Below are positions 18,348 to 26,570 of a DNA stretch of 64,000 bases, piece by piece. The position numbers and the translations under genes were made by a program. Below the pieces are notes generated by a model. That model had not been told where the DNA came from and made no database searches. It worked only from the letters and a program-made list of their open reading frames with translations. This DNA comes from Chitinophagaceae bacterium (GTDB taxonomy: Bacteria; Bacteroidota; Bacteroidia; Chitinophagales; Chitinophagaceae). The DNA lies in contig JAHBTJ010000025.1 of the NCBI GenBank assembly GCA_019638595.1, positions 1 to 64,000 of the forward strand, in the 5' to 3' direction. Numbering within the stretch: the first letter of the stretch is position 1; each line of letters opens with the position of its first letter.

Positions 18348-18512
18348 GTGAACTTGCTGGTACAAAACCCGAACTCTTTGTTGGAAGATTTGAGGCGGTT
18401 AAACCAGCTAAACGATATTCAAAATCCAACCAATACAACTTCTCCGAAAACTGATACATCGGCCAGTCTTCAACCGCTACAGCCTATAATAAAAAGAGTA
18501 AAAATTAGATAA
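18348..18512 (+). repeat. C-terminal tail module, copy 1 of 3
   Basis: This 54-codon open stretch ends in TAA and encodes VNLLVQNPNSLLEDLRRLNQL followed by a Thr/Ser/Pro-rich end (..TTSPKTDTS..) and a basic IIKRVKIR terminus. A stop codon lies two codons upstream, so it is a detached gene tail, not a whole gene. Copy 3 (30077) is very similar and shares about 20 nt beyond the stop; copy 2 (20165) shares only the first half. Differences between copies fall mainly at synonymous positions, so the peptide was once selected. I do not know the parent protein; a recombinase C-terminus is a guess. With copy 2 it brackets the DUF1016 segment. Confidence 0.6.
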
Positions 18513-18592
18513 TGCGGTTTGCTTCTTATAAAATTTTACAAAGGGAAACAGTCAGCCGATAATGATATTGTCACTCTGATGAACATTGAGAG

Positions 18593-18627
18593 AAACTTTG
18601 AGGTTCCAAATTGGAACCTCAAAGTTT
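18593..18627 (+). repeat. Perfect 35-bp palindrome, matching part of the ORF6N gene
   Basis: Two 17-nt arms surround a single central base. Thirty-two nt (18592-18623) are identical to 36032-36063 inside the ORF6N-domain gene, where they encode ETLRFQIGTS. Here no long frame surrounds it, so it is either a scrap of an ORF6N gene or a regulatory palindrome upstream of the DUF1016 gene. The rest of 18513-18809 shows a possible -7 box TATCTTTA at 18782-18789 and nothing else I recognise. Confidence 0.7.
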
Positions 18628-18809
18628 AAGTATATCGAAAGATGTTCCGCAAAGAAAATATTTACATTATGGTGATTCAACGAAGTTTATCGCCGTTATT
18701 TTTGCTTGTGGTAAAATGATTTGTGTAATCTTGTTTTACAGCGATAAGCGAACGCTTTAAGAAAGCCGTTCCCTGTTTTGTTATCTTTACAGCTAAGAAT
18801 AAGTGAGCA

Positions 18810-19940
18810 ATGAATTTTGAAAAATTAGCTTTCCGCATACAGCAGACCAATGAGTTTTTACAGCAAAATGCCGTAAAAGCTGTAAACATGCACATTACGC
18901 TTAGGAATTGGGTAACGGGTTTTTTTATTGTGGAGTTTGAGCAAAACGGAAGTGATAGGGCTGAATATGGAACTAAACTGCTCGAAAACCTGTCTAAGAG
19001 CATCAGCATTAAAGGGCTATCAGCCCCCGAGTTATCCCGTTGCCGCCAGTTTTACCACGCCTACCCGCAAATTTTTGGGTTGATAACCCAAAAATTCAAA
19101 AACCTGCTTCCTGCTGGCTTTTTTGAAGATTTTGCCCTTGAAAATATCCAGTTTCCAATTCTTGGGTCGGCAACCCAAAAATTTCAAAGTAGTTACAAAA
19201 ATGAAAACCTGGAACACGTTTCCAATATTTTTCAGTCTGTTTCTTACACGCACCTTACCGAACTTATAAAAATAGATGACCCTACGAAAAGACATTTTTA
19301 TGAACTGCTGATTTTGAAAACACAGCCTACCGTAAAAGAACTCAAACGGCAGATTTATACGCTTACTTACGAAAGAGTGGGATTGTCTGAAAACCACAAA
19401 GGTTCTTTTGACGAAGTGATGAGAAAAATAAAACCACAACAGACAAATGATTTGGTGAAGTCCCATTATTTTTTTGAGTTTCTTAATATCGGGCAACCTC
19501 ATTTAATTGAAGAAAGCGAATTGGAACAGGCTCTTATTGAACATTTGCAACAATTTATTATTGAACTTGGAAATGGATTTTGTTTTGAAGCGAGGCAAAA
19601 ACGCATATTGGTTGGCGATGAATATTACTTTATTGATTTGGTATTTTATCACCGCATTTTGAAGTGCCACGTTTTGGTAGAGTTGAAAACCGAAACCGCC
19701 AAACACGAACACATCGGGCAACTGAAATCCTATCTCAATTATTACAAGAAAAACATTCAGGAGGGTAATGACAACCCGCCTGTTGGGATATTGCTTGTTA
19801 CCAGTCAAAATAAAACCCTGGTAGAGTATGCCATTGCTGACAGCGATTTGGATATTTTTGTTAGTAAGTACCAACTGCAATTACCAGATAAAGCAAAACT
19901 GGAAGCATTTATAAACAACGAATTGAGGAATAAAAAATAA
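18810..19940 (+). CDS. DUF1016 (YhcG-type) PDDEXK nuclease-domain protein
   Basis: This 376-residue protein has the two-part YhcG architecture: an N-terminal DUF1016_N helical/winged-helix region (about 10-150, LRNWVTGFFIVEFEQNG, YGTKLLENLSKSI, LSRCRQFYHAYPQ) and a C-terminal PDDEXK nuclease fold. The catalytic residues fit D276 (YFIDLVFYH) and E291-x-K293 (LVELKTE), followed by GQLKSYLNYY. Family members are found beside restriction systems and on mobile elements; their biological role is not settled. It is alone between tail modules 1 and 2, with ORF6N-like scraps on both sides, so it was probably brought in as a single-gene cargo. No methylase partner is present. Confidence 0.9.
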   Translation: MNFEKLAFRIQQTNEFLQQNAVKAVNMHITLRNWVTGFFIVEFEQNGSDRAEYGTKLLENLSKSISIKGLSAPELSRCRQFYHAYPQIFGLITQKFKNLLPAGFFEDFALENIQFPILGSATQKFQSSYKNENLEHVSNIFQSVSYTHLTELIKIDDPTKRHFYELLILKTQPTVKELKRQIYTLTYERVGLSENHKGSFDEVMRKIKPQQTNDLVKSHYFFEFLNIGQPHLIEESELEQALIEHLQQFIIELGNGFCFEARQKRILVGDEYYFIDLVFYHRILKCHVLVELKTETAKHEHIGQLKSYLNYYKKNIQEGNDNPPVGILLVTSQNKTLVEYAIADSDLDIFVSKYQLQLPDKAKLEAFINNELRNKK

Positions 19941-19996
19941 ACATAAAGCGGCATTTGAAAAACTGAAAGAGGTTTTGATGTTATTAGATATTTAAT

Positions 19997-20040
19997 TTCC
20001 TGAACGAAATTTAGCGTGAGGGGTAGAAGTGGCATCCTTT
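19997..20040 (+). pseudogene. Fragment of ORF6N gene end plus 5' half of a structured RNA
   Basis: This stretch matches 36701-36744 with about five mismatches. In frame it ends FLNEI-stop, as the ORF6N gene ends FLNGI-stop, and then continues into the first half (GCGTGAGGG-TAGAAG-GGCATCCTTT) of the structured element that follows the ORF6N gene. The second half of that element is missing. It lies 56 nt after the DUF1016 stop codon. Confidence 0.6.
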
Positions 20041-20123
20041 GGGTACTCGAACTCATTAATGCTTCTGTATTAGTTGATTATCATTTTCTGGCTTTGTTGG
20101 TATCAATTGATCGAACACAAAAA

Positions 20124-20152
20124 AGCCTTCAAAATCAATGAATTTGAAGGCT
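20124..20152 (+). terminator. Terminator-like hairpin before tail copy 2
   Basis: AGCCTTCAAA (20124-20133) pairs with TTTGAAGGCT (20143-20152), with A-rich sequence before it and TCTGAATTTT after it. It may act in both directions, ending the DUF1016 transcript. Tail copy 2 starts 12 nt later. Confidence 0.6.
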
Positions 20153-20164
20153 TCTGAATTTTCT

Positions 20165-20320
20165 GTGAACCCACTGGTACAAAACTCGAACTCTTTATTG
20201 GAAGATTTAAGGCGATTGAACCAATTGAAAGACACCTCTTATAAGTATGATCTAGATAAAAATAAAGTTAGCTCCGCTAAACCGAAAATTATCTTAAACA
20301 CGGAAAAACGGAAATTGTAA
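20165..20320 (+). repeat. C-terminal tail module, copy 2 of 3
   Basis: It encodes VNPLVQNSNSLLEDLRRLNQL then KDTSYK and a diverged lysine-rich end, finishing with TAA at 20318-20320. The first 24 codons align with copies 1 and 3 mainly by synonymous changes; the remainder and the 3' flank do not. It separates the DUF1016 segment from the leftward carotenoid operon, whose last gene ends 50 bp further on. Parent protein unknown. Confidence 0.6.
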
Positions 20321-20369
20321 AAAATGTCAATAAAGAAAGCTATACTAAAGTCTTCAACCAGCTTTATTA

Positions 20370-21272
20370 CTACATAAAAAATGTCTTCTCAATCGAGCTA
20401 TACTCAAATTTAAAGCCGGTTTGTTTTATTTTGTAATTGCTGACCCTAGAACCCTTTAACAACATCACGGACATTTCCCCCAAAAATAACCTTACCAGAA
20501 ATGCTGGTACATTGGGCAAAAAACTCGTTTTTCCGAATGACCTTAGCAGGGCTTTAGAAAAATCATTCATCATAATGTGCTCGGAAGAAACAGCATTAAA
20601 AACCCCGCTGAGTTCATCTGTCTTCAAGATGAATTCATACAACCGGACTAAATCCCGGATGTCAATCCAGGGTAAGTATTGCCTGCCATTTCCTAAAGAT
20701 GTATTGATGCCCAACTTCGCCAAAGGTGCTAATTTTTGATACATACCACCATCTCTCCCAAGGACAACGCCTTTTCTTAAAATCACGGTAGCAACACCCA
20801 AACTGTCAAATTGCAGTGCTGTTTTTTCCCATTTCCGGCAAACCGAAGCCAAAAATTCGCTGCCGTTATTGGATTTCTCTGTAAATATTTCATCCGTAGT
20901 AATCGCACCATAATAACCTATGGCGGAAGATGAAATGAAGATATCTATGCTAAAATTCCTTGTTTTAACATAGGTAAAAAGTAAATCTATTGCCTTGGTC
21001 CGGCTTTCGATTATTTCAACTTTCCTTTTTTCCGTCCAACGCTTTTCGGTAATGTTTGCGCCTGTTAGATTGATGATTTTCGAAACGCCCTCAAATGCTT
21101 TTTCGTCAATAAATCCTTTCTTTATATCCCATTCAAAATACCGAATGTTCTCCATGCTGCTGATTTTGTTCCTCCGTGTTAACACATTGACCATATAACC
21201 ACAATTTACTAGGTGCTTTATCAATGCTTTTCCGACAAAACCTGTACCTCCGGCGATTAATATCTTTTTCAT
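20370..21272 (-). CDS. TIGR01777-family NAD(P)-dependent epimerase/oxidoreductase (SDR39U1/YfcH type)
   Basis: This 300-residue extended short-chain dehydrogenase has the N-terminal nucleotide-binding motif GGTGFVGKALIKHL (about 8-21), the NLTGANI stretch of the TIGR01777 group, and the tail block with LLKGSRVSNYKI. The biochemical role of this family is not established. It overlaps the isopentenyl-diphosphate isomerase gene by 4 bp and is the last gene of the carotenoid-photolyase operon. Relatives often sit beside photolyase, SRPBCC and lipocalin genes in bacteria, as here, so a link with light or oxidative stress is likely but unproven. Confidence 0.85.
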   Translation of the reverse strand: MKKILIAGGTGFVGKALIKHLVNCGYMVNVLTRRNKISSMENIRYFEWDIKKGFIDEKAFEGVSKIINLTGANITEKRWTEKRKVEIIESRTKAIDLLFTYVKTRNFSIDIFISSSAIGYYGAITTDEIFTEKSNNGSEFLASVCRKWEKTALQFDSLGVATVILRKGVVLGRDGGMYQKLAPLAKLGINTSLGNGRQYLPWIDIRDLVRLYEFILKTDELSGVFNAVSSEHIMMNDFSKALLRSFGKTSFLPNVPAFLVRLFLGEMSVMLLKGSRVSNYKIKQTGFKFEYSSIEKTFFM

Positions 21273-21787
21273 GAATTGATTTTTGAAAGCAGCTCCGGAA
21301 AGGCCTGTCTGAACCAGACCGTATAATGTGATGGATTATTTTTTATATCAGATAGAATTTCATCCGCATTCATCCACTTATAGTCCTGTACTTCATCTTT
21401 GTTTAAAACAGGACATTGTTCAGAATAACCAACAAAAACATAATCCAGCTCATGCTCTGTCAAATTGTTTTCAACCCGCTCATTGTATATAAATGAATAG
21501 ACCAATCTTAAATCACATTTCAGTCCCATTTCATAGATTAACCGCTCTTCTGCACTTAAAGCAACAGTTTCTCCCCATTGCGGATGCGAACAACAGGTGT
21601 TCGTCCATAACCCTGCTCCGTGGTACTTGTGGCTTGCCCGCTGCTGCAAAAGAAGCTCTCCCTTATCATTAAATATAAATACCGAAAATGCCCGGTGGAG
21701 ACGCCCTTGCTCGTGGGCCATCAATTTTTCCATTTCAGCAATGGCATTATCGTTTTCATCGACCAACACTACATTGTTTCTCTCCAT
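21269..21787 (-). CDS. idi: Isopentenyl-diphosphate delta-isomerase, type 1
   Basis: This 172-residue Nudix-fold enzyme interconverts isopentenyl and dimethylallyl diphosphate, feeding carotenoid synthesis. It shows the type-1 signatures: FSVFIFNDKGELLLQQRA (about 34-51), the active-site Cys region TNTCCSHPQWGE (about 62-73) and the metal-binding glutamates in EERLIYEMG (about 79-87). Length is normal. It sits between the photolyase (18-bp gap) and the TIGR01777 gene (4-bp overlap). Bacteroidota that carry crt clusters often include idi to raise precursor supply; no GGPP synthase (crtE) is present, so that step must come from elsewhere in the genome. Confidence 0.93.
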   Translation of the reverse strand: MERNNVVLVDENDNAIAEMEKLMAHEQGRLHRAFSVFIFNDKGELLLQQRASHKYHGAGLWTNTCCSHPQWGETVALSAEERLIYEMGLKCDLRLVYSFIYNERVENNLTEHELDYVFVGYSEQCPVLNKDEVQDYKWMNADEILSDIKNNPSHYTVWFRQAFPELLSKINS

Positions 21788-21805
21788 TTTACTTTAATTA
21801 AAGCG

Positions 21806-23113
21806 TTATTGATTGTTTTCCTTGACGGCTTCTCCATATACTTTCAACGCTCTGTCTCTTGCGAAACTGTGTTCTACTATTTGTTGGGGGTAAGCATCTG
21901 TTCCAAATCCGGGAATCCATTTTTTGATATATTCCAACTTCTTATCAAACTTATCGGTTTGAACAGTTGGGTTAAACACCCTGAAATACGGTGCAGCATC
22001 ACAACCCGAACCCGATGCCCATTGCCAGTTTCCATTGTTGGCCGATAAATCGTAATCGTTCAGCTTTTGTGCAAAGTAGGCTTCACCCCAACGCCAATCT
22101 ATCAGTAAATGTTTGCACAAAAAACTCGCTGCAATCATCCGTACCCGATTGTGCATAGATCCTGTTTGGTTCAATTGTCGCATTCCTGCATCGACAATCG
22201 GATAACCTGTTTTTCCCTCGCACCACTTTTCAAATTCCCATTCATTGTTTCGCCATTTGATGTTATCGTATTTCGATTTAAAAGATTGATTAACCACTTT
22301 AGGGAAATGATATAAGATCTGCATAAAAAACTCTCGCCAGATCAATTCATTCAGCCACGTTTGATTGTGGTTCCATGCAAAAGCTACACATTTACGAATA
22401 CTAATGGTGCCAAATCGAAGAGCGATGCTCAATTCTGTTGTCCGTTGCATTGCAGGATAATCCCTGAATTTGTCGTATTCGTCAATGATTTTTGCATCTA
22501 ATTTCGGCGGATCAAAAGTGATATCTGTTTTTTCAAAACCGAATTCATTCAACGAATGAATTTCGGCAAACCGCTGTCTGAAAAAATTAGTGCAATCAGG
22601 ATTATACGACTTGTAATCTTTTTCTGTCAATAGCTCTTTCCATTTTTTTGAATACGGGGTATAAACCGTATAGGGTGTGCCGTCATTTTTCAATACATCG
22701 TTTTTATCAAAAATGACCTGGTCTTTGAATGCCTTAAAAGGAATGTTCTGTTCGTTGAAAAACTGGTAAATCTCCGTATCCCGTTTAATGGCTTGCGGTT
22801 CATAATCCCGATTGCAGAAAACGCCTTGAACAGCATATTTTTCGGAAAGCATTTTAAAAACATCCAAAGGATTTCCATAAAATGTATTCAATCTTGCGTT
22901 GAATGTCTTCAATCGGCTATTTATTGCCGAGAGTACCTGATGGATATAGTCAACCCTTCGGTCTTTTTTATCTTCTAATTTATTTAGGATGGTCTCATCA
23001 AAAATAAAAACCGGCAACACGGGTAATTCGGAAGCAAGTGCCTGATACAAACCCACATTGTCTTCCAAACGCAGATCTCTGCGAAACCAAAAAACGGAGA
23101 CCCTACTTTTCAT
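21806..23113 (-). CDS. phr: Deoxyribodipyrimidine photolyase (class I cryptochrome/photolyase family)
   Basis: This 435-residue protein has an N-terminal antenna-binding alpha/beta domain (VSVFWFRRDLRLEDNVGLYQAL) and a C-terminal FAD domain with the class I signatures WCEGKTGYPIVDAGMRQLNQTG, NRVRMIAASFLCKHL and the block from DYDLSANNGNWQW onward. It repairs UV-induced pyrimidine dimers with blue light. The start overlaps the end of the lipocalin gene by 11 bp, so it is co-transcribed in the MarR-headed operon. Pairing photolyase with a carotenoid operon gives a combined light-protection unit. Confidence 0.93.
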   Translation of the reverse strand: MKSRVSVFWFRRDLRLEDNVGLYQALASELPVLPVFIFDETILNKLEDKKDRRVDYIHQVLSAINSRLKTFNARLNTFYGNPLDVFKMLSEKYAVQGVFCNRDYEPQAIKRDTEIYQFFNEQNIPFKAFKDQVIFDKNDVLKNDGTPYTVYTPYSKKWKELLTEKDYKSYNPDCTNFFRQRFAEIHSLNEFGFEKTDITFDPPKLDAKIIDEYDKFRDYPAMQRTTELSIALRFGTISIRKCVAFAWNHNQTWLNELIWREFFMQILYHFPKVVNQSFKSKYDNIKWRNNEWEFEKWCEGKTGYPIVDAGMRQLNQTGSMHNRVRMIAASFLCKHLLIDWRWGEAYFAQKLNDYDLSANNGNWQWASGSGCDAAPYFRVFNPTVQTDKFDKKLEYIKKWIPGFGTDAYPQQIVEHSFARDRALKVYGEAVKENNQ

Positions 23114-23669
23114 TCAAAAATGGATTATCGTTCCTGTCGTGCTTTACCCAGATCAGTTTAGAGGTATCATAACCAATCCCTTCTGCAATTCCCAAATAGT
23201 TTGCTTTAACCTCTTGGGGAACGTTCTTTGTTCTCGATAAAATCCATAAATACTTTAGGTTTTTTCCCGCAACCAGCGCATACTGGTAATTTTCGTCCAA
23301 TGCGACCACATTGTAACCAGAATAAAAAGGACCGAAAAAACTTACTTTCAATTTTGCAACATTTTTATCTCCTCTGAACCTTGCTAAACCGTCCGCTTTT
23401 TTCCATTCTTGCTTATTATGGTTATAGCCACTGTTCAAGACGATGACATTGCCATTTTCATTCAGGCTGTATTGAGCGGAAACATTGTCCAAGTCCCTTT
23501 CAAAACGAGAATCAAAACGGGCAATTTCGTACCAAGTGCCTAAATATTCATCGACATCAAAGTTTTCCACTGCTTTTGCCTTTTTGGGGATCGAGGCACA
23601 GGAATTTAAAAGAGCAATTAACGCTATGGAAAAGGCCACTGTTAAAATTTTATTTTTTGCTTTCATCAT
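23103..23669 (-). CDS. Lipocalin family lipoprotein (Blc-like)
   Basis: This 188-residue protein has a lipoprotein leader (ALIALLNSCASIPKK, Cys about 24) and the bacterial lipocalin signature DEYLGTWYEIARFDSRFERDL (about 41-61, with the GTWYE core), then strands ending in LWILSRTKNVPQEVKANYL. Blc-type lipocalins bind lipids or other hydrophobic molecules in the outer membrane. In a carotenoid operon it might handle carotenoid or damaged lipid; this is inference. It overlaps the lycopene cyclase gene by 20 bp and the photolyase by 11 bp. Confidence 0.9.
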   Translation of the reverse strand: MMKAKNKILTVAFSIALIALLNSCASIPKKAKAVENFDVDEYLGTWYEIARFDSRFERDLDNVSAQYSLNENGNVIVLNSGYNHNKQEWKKADGLARFRGDKNVAKLKVSFFGPFYSGYNVVALDENYQYALVAGKNLKYLWILSRTKNVPQEVKANYLGIAEGIGYDTSKLIWVKHDRNDNPFLNEK

Positions 23670-24351
23670 CTATATGTTTAAACCGTTTAAAAAAATAAAG
23701 CACCAAAAGAAACTGCGTATATCCATAAACGGCATCCTCAATTGGTATCGTTAGTATCCGTATACCCAGAAAATCTCCCGGGTTGTAATTTACGATAGGT
23801 GTTTCGATACCAGTCCCCGTCAGCACGCCATTTACAGGAAAAAAACCTAACATCAATATAGTAAACACCAAAGATGCCTTGCCAATCCAATCTACCTGTG
23901 CAATGAAATTCAGGTAAATTAAAGTTGCTATAGTGGCGATAGCCGTCATAAGTGTATAGATTTTATCATAATGCAACAAAGCCATAACCGAACAGATAAT
24001 GACGCTGACAAAAACGATCAGGTTATTTAAGGCGGATAGCCATCCTAACTTGAAAAACTTATCAAAACAGAAATAGGTAAACACGCATGAAAACGGAATG
24101 AAAATAAAGAAAAGCCATTCTTCAAGAGGCAAACCCGCTATCACTATTCCCAGTGTATAATCTGTATTGAACCACCAAACACCTTTTGCGGTAAACCATA
24201 TATCCCAAGAAATAAATGGTATAGCAACCAAAATCGCAGATTTTATAAACGATCCAAAATAACGGTTAAAGAGAATCCGGCTGTCAAAAGATGCGATAAA
24301 GCAAATGATGACCGTAAAAAATAATATCATTGAATAAGTATATGCCATCAT
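23650..24351 (-). CDS. Lycopene cyclase, CrtYcd-type integral membrane protein
   Basis: This 233-residue membrane protein with about six to seven hydrophobic segments carries two lycopene-cyclase domains in tandem; the PLEEWLFFIFIPFSCVFTYFC segment (about 74-95) and IPIEDAVYGYTQFLLVLYFF (about 202-221) hold the paired-acidic EE and ED motifs of the two halves. In Gram-positive actinobacteria these halves are separate genes (crtYc, crtYd); the fused form is common in Bacteroidota. It should turn lycopene into beta-carotene in the inner membrane. It overlaps the hydroxylase gene by 4 bp. Confidence 0.88.
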   Translation of the reverse strand: MMAYTYSMILFFTVIICFIASFDSRILFNRYFGSFIKSAILVAIPFISWDIWFTAKGVWWFNTDYTLGIVIAGLPLEEWLFFIFIPFSCVFTYFCFDKFFKLGWLSALNNLIVFVSVIICSVMALLHYDKIYTLMTAIATIATLIYLNFIAQVDWIGKASLVFTILMLGFFPVNGVLTGTGIETPIVNYNPGDFLGIRILTIPIEDAVYGYTQFLLVLYFFKRFKHIDDESKK

Positions 24352-24806
24352 TTTTTCGCGGAATTAAAATACATTTTGAAATATTTGAAAGGCACATATA
24401 AAAACCCGAAACATTCACCGTTTTCTTTTCCGATATGTTTGTGATGTTGTTTGTGTGCCCTGCGCAGTGCCAAAAAATAGGCACTTTGGGTCTGGGACAG
24501 AAATTTGATCCGTTGGTGGATAAAAATATCGTGCACAAAAAAATAAGCCATTCCGTAAAGCATAATGCCCAATCCGATATAAAACAGATAGTTGAAATTT
24601 TCAAGCGAACCGAAATACATCAAAGCAATCGTGGGTATAGCAAATATGACAAAAAAATAGTCGTTCTTTTCAAGAACGCCCTCATTGCTGTGGTCATGAT
24701 GGTCTTTGTGCAAAACCCAAAGAAAACCGTGCATAACATATTTATGGATAATCCAGGTTGCCCCTTCCATCAATGTAAACGTGAGCAATACGATTAAAAA
24801 AGCCAT
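24348..24806 (-). CDS. crtZ: Beta-carotene hydroxylase (CrtZ type)
   Basis: This 152-residue membrane protein of the fatty-acid hydroxylase family has the four histidine clusters of CrtZ: HKYVMHG (about 20-26), HKDHHDH (33-39), HDIFIHQR (89-96) and HKQHHKH (112-118), which bind two irons. It hydroxylates the beta-rings of beta-carotene, giving zeaxanthin through cryptoxanthin. It lies 1 bp from the SRPBCC gene and overlaps the cyclase. No crtW ketolase is present, so zeaxanthin is the predicted end product of the cluster. Confidence 0.9.
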   Translation of the reverse strand: MAFLIVLLTFTLMEGATWIIHKYVMHGFLWVLHKDHHDHSNEGVLEKNDYFFVIFAIPTIALMYFGSLENFNYLFYIGLGIMLYGMAYFFVHDIFIHQRIKFLSQTQSAYFLALRRAHKQHHKHIGKENGECFGFLYVPFKYFKMYFNSAKK

Positions 24807-24807
24807 A

Positions 24808-25275
24808 TCAGTTTTTTATTGGGTTAAAAAGTTTCTCTAAAACGTGGTATCGGAAATCAAAGATGTACGCCAATTTCTTTTTCACAAAAAGTAGATGTGC
24901 CATCTTCCCCAAAAAGCCGAAAGGCAATTCATAATCTACCGTATCTTTCATCAGCACTCCGTCTTTATTGGGGATAAATTCGTGAAAATGGCTCCAGTAT
25001 TTATAAGGTCCTTTCTCCTGAAAATCAGTAAAGCTTTTATTTGATTCCACATGAGTAATTCTCGTTCTCCACTTCAACGGAACTTTCAGCAACGGCGAAA
25101 CGATATAATCGATCACCATTCCTTCAGCAATCTGTTCGCTGTTATAATCCGACAGCACCGTAAAACCCATATCTTTGGGTGTGATCTTCGAAAGGTTCTT
25201 AGGAGAAGAGAAAAAATCCCACGCTGCTTCGATATCGCAATTCAATTGTTGCTCCCTGTATAACCGATGTTTCAT
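24808..25275 (-). CDS. SRPBCC-family (START-like) ligand-binding protein
   Basis: This 155-residue SRPBCC-fold protein begins HRLYREQQLNCDIEAAWDFFSSPKNLSKITP and has the KVPLKWRTRITHVE and DTVDYELPFG blocks typical of the group. The fold makes a deep hydrophobic cavity; function in this subgroup is not defined, and relatives are sometimes loosely annotated as cell-division inhibitors. In the operon it sits between a small exported protein (3-bp gap) and crtZ (1-bp gap). A role in handling carotenoid or another lipid is a reasonable guess, no more. Confidence 0.8.
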   Translation of the reverse strand: MKHRLYREQQLNCDIEAAWDFFSSPKNLSKITPKDMGFTVLSDYNSEQIAEGMVIDYIVSPLLKVPLKWRTRITHVESNKSFTDFQEKGPYKYWSHFHEFIPNKDGVLMKDTVDYELPFGFLGKMAHLLFVKKKLAYIFDFRYHVLEKLFNPIKN

Positions 25276-25278
25276 AGT

Positions 25279-25737
25279 CTAGTCCTTTAAAAGCGTTCCT
25301 ATATTTTTCTGCAAAATCTCCGACCTGATTTGGTGTCGGTTTTCCTTAATAAATTTGGCATCCCCATTTATGTTTGATTTATATCCTAAAAAAGACGGAG
25401 CATTTTTTTGAACCGAAAGTCGGATAAACCTTAATTCCACATTTTCAGGTTCTTTTTTGATTGCCTGCTCGATGTTTTTCTTCCCTTCTTTAAACGTATT
25501 GAGTTTACTTATCGGACTAAAGACGTGATTTGCCCAGATAGTTTGTAAACCAACCAAATAAGCCATATGTGTAGCTGAATTGTTCTTTGTTTCTGTCAAT
25601 TCCGCAATTATCTTTCCACACAACTCTTTTTCTGATACCAGTTTGTTGTAGTTAGCCCTTACTACATCCAAACCTGTTGCATTAAAACTCATAAGAAAGA
25701 GTATGGCCGATATTAGTAAGCCAGGAATTTTGATCAT
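25279..25737 (-). CDS. Small exported protein of the carotenoid operon, function unknown
   Basis: This 152-residue protein has a signal peptide (MIKIPGLLISAILFLMSFNATG) and a helical body with a TPR-like stretch (HVFSPISKLNTFKEGKKN, IEQAIKKEPENVELRFIRL), suggesting a periplasmic helical-repeat protein. I recognise no catalytic motif. It overlaps crtB by 4 bp and precedes the SRPBCC gene by 3 bp, so it is clearly a member of the operon. The tight coupling suggests a supporting role near the membrane where carotenoids are made or placed, but no function should be assigned. Confidence 0.75.
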   Translation of the reverse strand: MIKIPGLLISAILFLMSFNATGLDVVRANYNKLVSEKELCGKIIAELTETKNNSATHMAYLVGLQTIWANHVFSPISKLNTFKEGKKNIEQAIKKEPENVELRFIRLSVQKNAPSFLGYKSNINGDAKFIKENRHQIRSEILQKNIGTLLKD

Positions 25738-26570
25738 AAAAACGCAGTTTTATATCTTACATAACTTTTGAACGCCACAAATGCCTTTTCAGAATTAGGA
25801 ACCCGAATCCTGTTATTCAATATCTCTTTGGAGGATATTCTTTTTATTTTTTGCAACAAAAACAAATAGTACTTGTAAGCTAAATACACCCCAAACATTG
25901 CGGAATTGGGTAGCTTCTTAATCCCGATTAAAGCCTCCTTAAATTCTTCCTCTATTTCCTTTTCAATCTGACTTTTCACACTATTATCAAATATGCACAT
26001 ATCAATATTCGGGAAATAAGTCCTGCCCAAAATCTGATAATCATCTTTCAAATCCCTTAAAAAGTTTACTTTTTGAAAAGCTGACCCCAGTTTCATTGCA
26101 TATGGTTTCAATTCTCTATATTTTTCCATATTCCCATCCGTAAAAACTTGTAGACACATCAGCCCGACTACTTCGGCTGAACCAAAAATATATTCTTCGT
26201 ATCGTTCTGAATTGTAATCTATTTTCTGCAAATCCATTTCCATACTATGTAAAAACTGTTCAATGAGACTTTTGTCAATTTTATACTGATTTACTGTTTC
26301 CTGGAACGATTGTAGAATAGGGTTGAGCGAAATTCCTTCCTGCAACGCATCGTCGGTTTCTACTTTTAATCGATTCAATAGTTTCTCTTTATCGTACCCG
26401 TGAAAACTGTCCACGATTTCATCAGCCAGTCTCACATATCCATATATGGCATAGATAGCGGGACGTATAGACGGTTTCAGCGCTAAAATTCCTAGAGAAA
26501 AACTCGTACTATACTTTTGGGTTGTAATCTTGCTTACCGAGCACGATAGTTCGTCAAAGATCTTTTTCAT
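25734..26570 (-). CDS. crtB: Phytoene synthase
   Basis: This 278-residue squalene/phytoene synthase condenses two geranylgeranyl diphosphates to phytoene. The two Asp-rich motifs are present as YVRLADEIVDSFH (about 45-57) and FLRDLKDDYQILGRTYFP (about 169-186), and YSTSFSLGILAL near the N-terminus is typical. Length fits the family. It overlaps crtI by 4 bp and the small exported protein gene by 4 bp. GGPP must be supplied by a host synthase because no crtE lies in this operon. Confidence 0.93.
   Translation of the reverse strand: MKKIFDELSCSVSKITTQKYSTSFSLGILALKPSIRPAIYAIYGYVRLADEIVDSFHGYDKEKLLNRLKVETDDALQEGISLNPILQSFQETVNQYKIDKSLIEQFLHSMEMDLQKIDYNSERYEEYIFGSAEVVGLMCLQVFTDGNMEKYRELKPYAMKLGSAFQKVNFLRDLKDDYQILGRTYFPNIDMCIFDNSVKSQIEKEIEEEFKEALIGIKKLPNSAMFGVYLAYKYYLFLLQKIKRISSKEILNNRIRVPNSEKAFVAFKSYVRYKTAFL

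Noticed and set aside
18810-19940. DUF1016 protein as part of a restriction-modification system
   Set aside because: No methylase, specificity subunit or other defence gene lies next to it.
20165-20230. tRNA-like 3' end (ACTCGAAC) in the tail modules
   Set aside because: No T-arm or acceptor stem forms, and differences between copies fall at synonymous codon positions, which fits protein, not tRNA.
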